NCBI GenBank assembly: GCA_963575745.1
Contig: CAUYUJ010020182.1
Span: forward strand, 234,620 to 298,619
Direction of reading: 5' to 3'
Length of the DNA stretch: 64,000 nt
Source: Prorocentrum cordatum
Lineage: Eukaryota > Sar > Dinophyceae > Prorocentrales > Prorocentraceae
A program made the position numbers and the translations under genes. How positions within the stretch are numbered: the first letter of the stretch is position 1; each line of letters opens with the position of its first letter. Of the stretch, positions 63,190 through 64,000 are shown piece by piece. The notes under the pieces were generated by a model that was not told the origin of the DNA, ran no database searches, and worked only from the letters and a program-made list of their open reading frames with translations.

Positions 63190-63964
63190 GTGACCCCGTC
63201 GGCAGTTCGGAAGGCCGCGCACAGCCTCGGCGCCGAGCCGCTCGGCAGCCAGGACAGGTTCGCCAGGGGTCTCTCGCCGCTGTTCGGTCTGGCTTTCCAC
63301 CGCGCGCCCAGGCCCAATCGCCGCGACTTCGTCGACGTGGGCCGCACAGGGCCCATCACAGTTCAGGGCGGGCACGTCTTTGCGGGCGGCAGCGGCTACG
63401 ACGCCAAGCACCCAGAGGTGAGATCAGTTGGATGGTCGGCGCCAATCCGCTCTGCAACTGGGCCGCTTCCTGGGCGCCGCGCCGAGGAGAAACAATAAAG
63501 AAGCCCCAGCCAAGTGGCCCGCGACGGCGGAGGCTGCGAGCTGTCTCAGGCGAGCCAGTTGATCCCGGGAAGTTTCACGCTGCGCTCGAATTGCAAGGGG
63601 GCCATCACTTGCTGCCGCAACGTGGGCCAGGCGCGCGGCCCGGACAACCTTCGAGCGGACGCGTGGAGACGCGCTGCCCTGAATGGCGATTTCTGCCGCG
63701 CCAGTGAAAGTCCACACCTCGCATAACGATGCGCGAGAGGGCCTATCTGAATTCGAGAAGGACTAGGCTGAAGGTGTGGGCGCCATGGCCAAGGAGGGCG
63801 CAAGCTTTCATCGCGCCGCCGCTTCTGCCCTTGCCCTGCTGCGAGGGGCAGCCAGGCTTCACGAGCTAACCCCAAAGTACATTGCGGCTTTCGAAGTGAA
63901 GTTCCAAGGCAGGTGGGCAAGTTCAAAGACCGCGCCTTCCCCGAGCCTGAGGAAGACCCCTTAG
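63190..63964 (+). pseudogene. LINE 2, RNase H domain remnant
   Basis: Pieces of an RNase H occur in order. HVFAGGSGYDAKHPEVRSVGW (about 63373-63435) corresponds to the first strand, usually TDGSG, with the catalytic Asp replaced by Gly. GPLPGRR follows, then TAA. FTLRSNCKGAITCCRNVG (about 63571-63624) corresponds to the strand that usually carries the third Asp (SDC), here Asn. Then VKVHTSHNDAREGL (about 63705) and, after TAG, AMAKEGASFHRAAASA (63782). Two catalytic residues lost, two stops and a frame change make it inactive. Runs close to the window edge. Confidence 0.75.
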
Positions 63965-64000
63965 TGACGAGCGGGGGTCAGCTGCGGCCGCGGAAGCTTG

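Noticed and set aside
1-64000. tRNA, rRNA, snRNA or riboswitch
   Set aside because: I scanned for T-loop words, rRNA core motifs and similar signals by eye and found none convincing; a covariance-model search would be decisive.

Overview
The window looks like nuclear genomic DNA of a dinoflagellate. The best single clue is a 21-of-22-base match to the dinoflagellate trans-spliced leader (DinoSL) at 58074-58095, directly followed by decayed retroelement coding sequence. Very low gene density, high GC, many trinucleotide and minisatellite arrays, and a dinoflagellate-style TIR-like membrane protein agree with this. I cannot name the species; core dinoflagellates such as Prorocentrum or the Symbiodiniaceae would fit. 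I see no bacterial operons, rRNA, tRNA or CRISPR array.

Only one gene looks intact: an uninterrupted reading frame at about 35575-37092 (+) encoding a multi-pass membrane protein with split TIR-like motifs. Everything else recognisable as protein is a retroelement fossil or a short exon-like piece. The fossils are a Ty1/copia-type RNase H on the minus strand (2178-2950), a non-LTR retrotransposon (LINE) at 28620-32254 that is split by repeats, a second LINE at 58074-63964 carrying DinoSL at its 5' end, and a broken acidic reading frame (25273-26073).

The rest is repeats. I could delimit several families of short inverted-repeat elements (MITE or foldback type) from their ends, and several have target-site duplications (TSDs). 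Family A has five copies with 4-bp TSDs (two of them imperfect). Family B has two copies with 5-bp TSDs, one nested inside an A copy. Family D is hAT-like with 8-bp TSDs. Family G has a 4-bp TSD at one copy, and family M may have 2-bp TSDs. Foldback families C, O, Q, S, V and others are also present. Family letters are mine.

Layout: 0-9 kb holds microsatellites, a copia fossil, 150-bp and 89-bp tandem arrays and GGA/GAC tracts. 9-18 kb holds clustered MITEs and GGA/TCC tracts. 18-23.5 kb holds an inverted 88-bp array and a 1.4-kb 18-bp minisatellite flanked by CGGTT and GGA blocks. 24-33 kb holds exon-like ORFs, a 520-bp foldback and LINE 1. 33-38 kb holds the TIR-like gene with MITEs on both sides. 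38-54 kb is a mosaic of MITEs and simple repeats. 54-56 kb is the 90-bp array with a 430-bp higher-order period. 58-64 kb is LINE 2.

The six-frame openness of many long ORFs comes from repeats with periods divisible by three and from GC bias, and is not evidence of genes.
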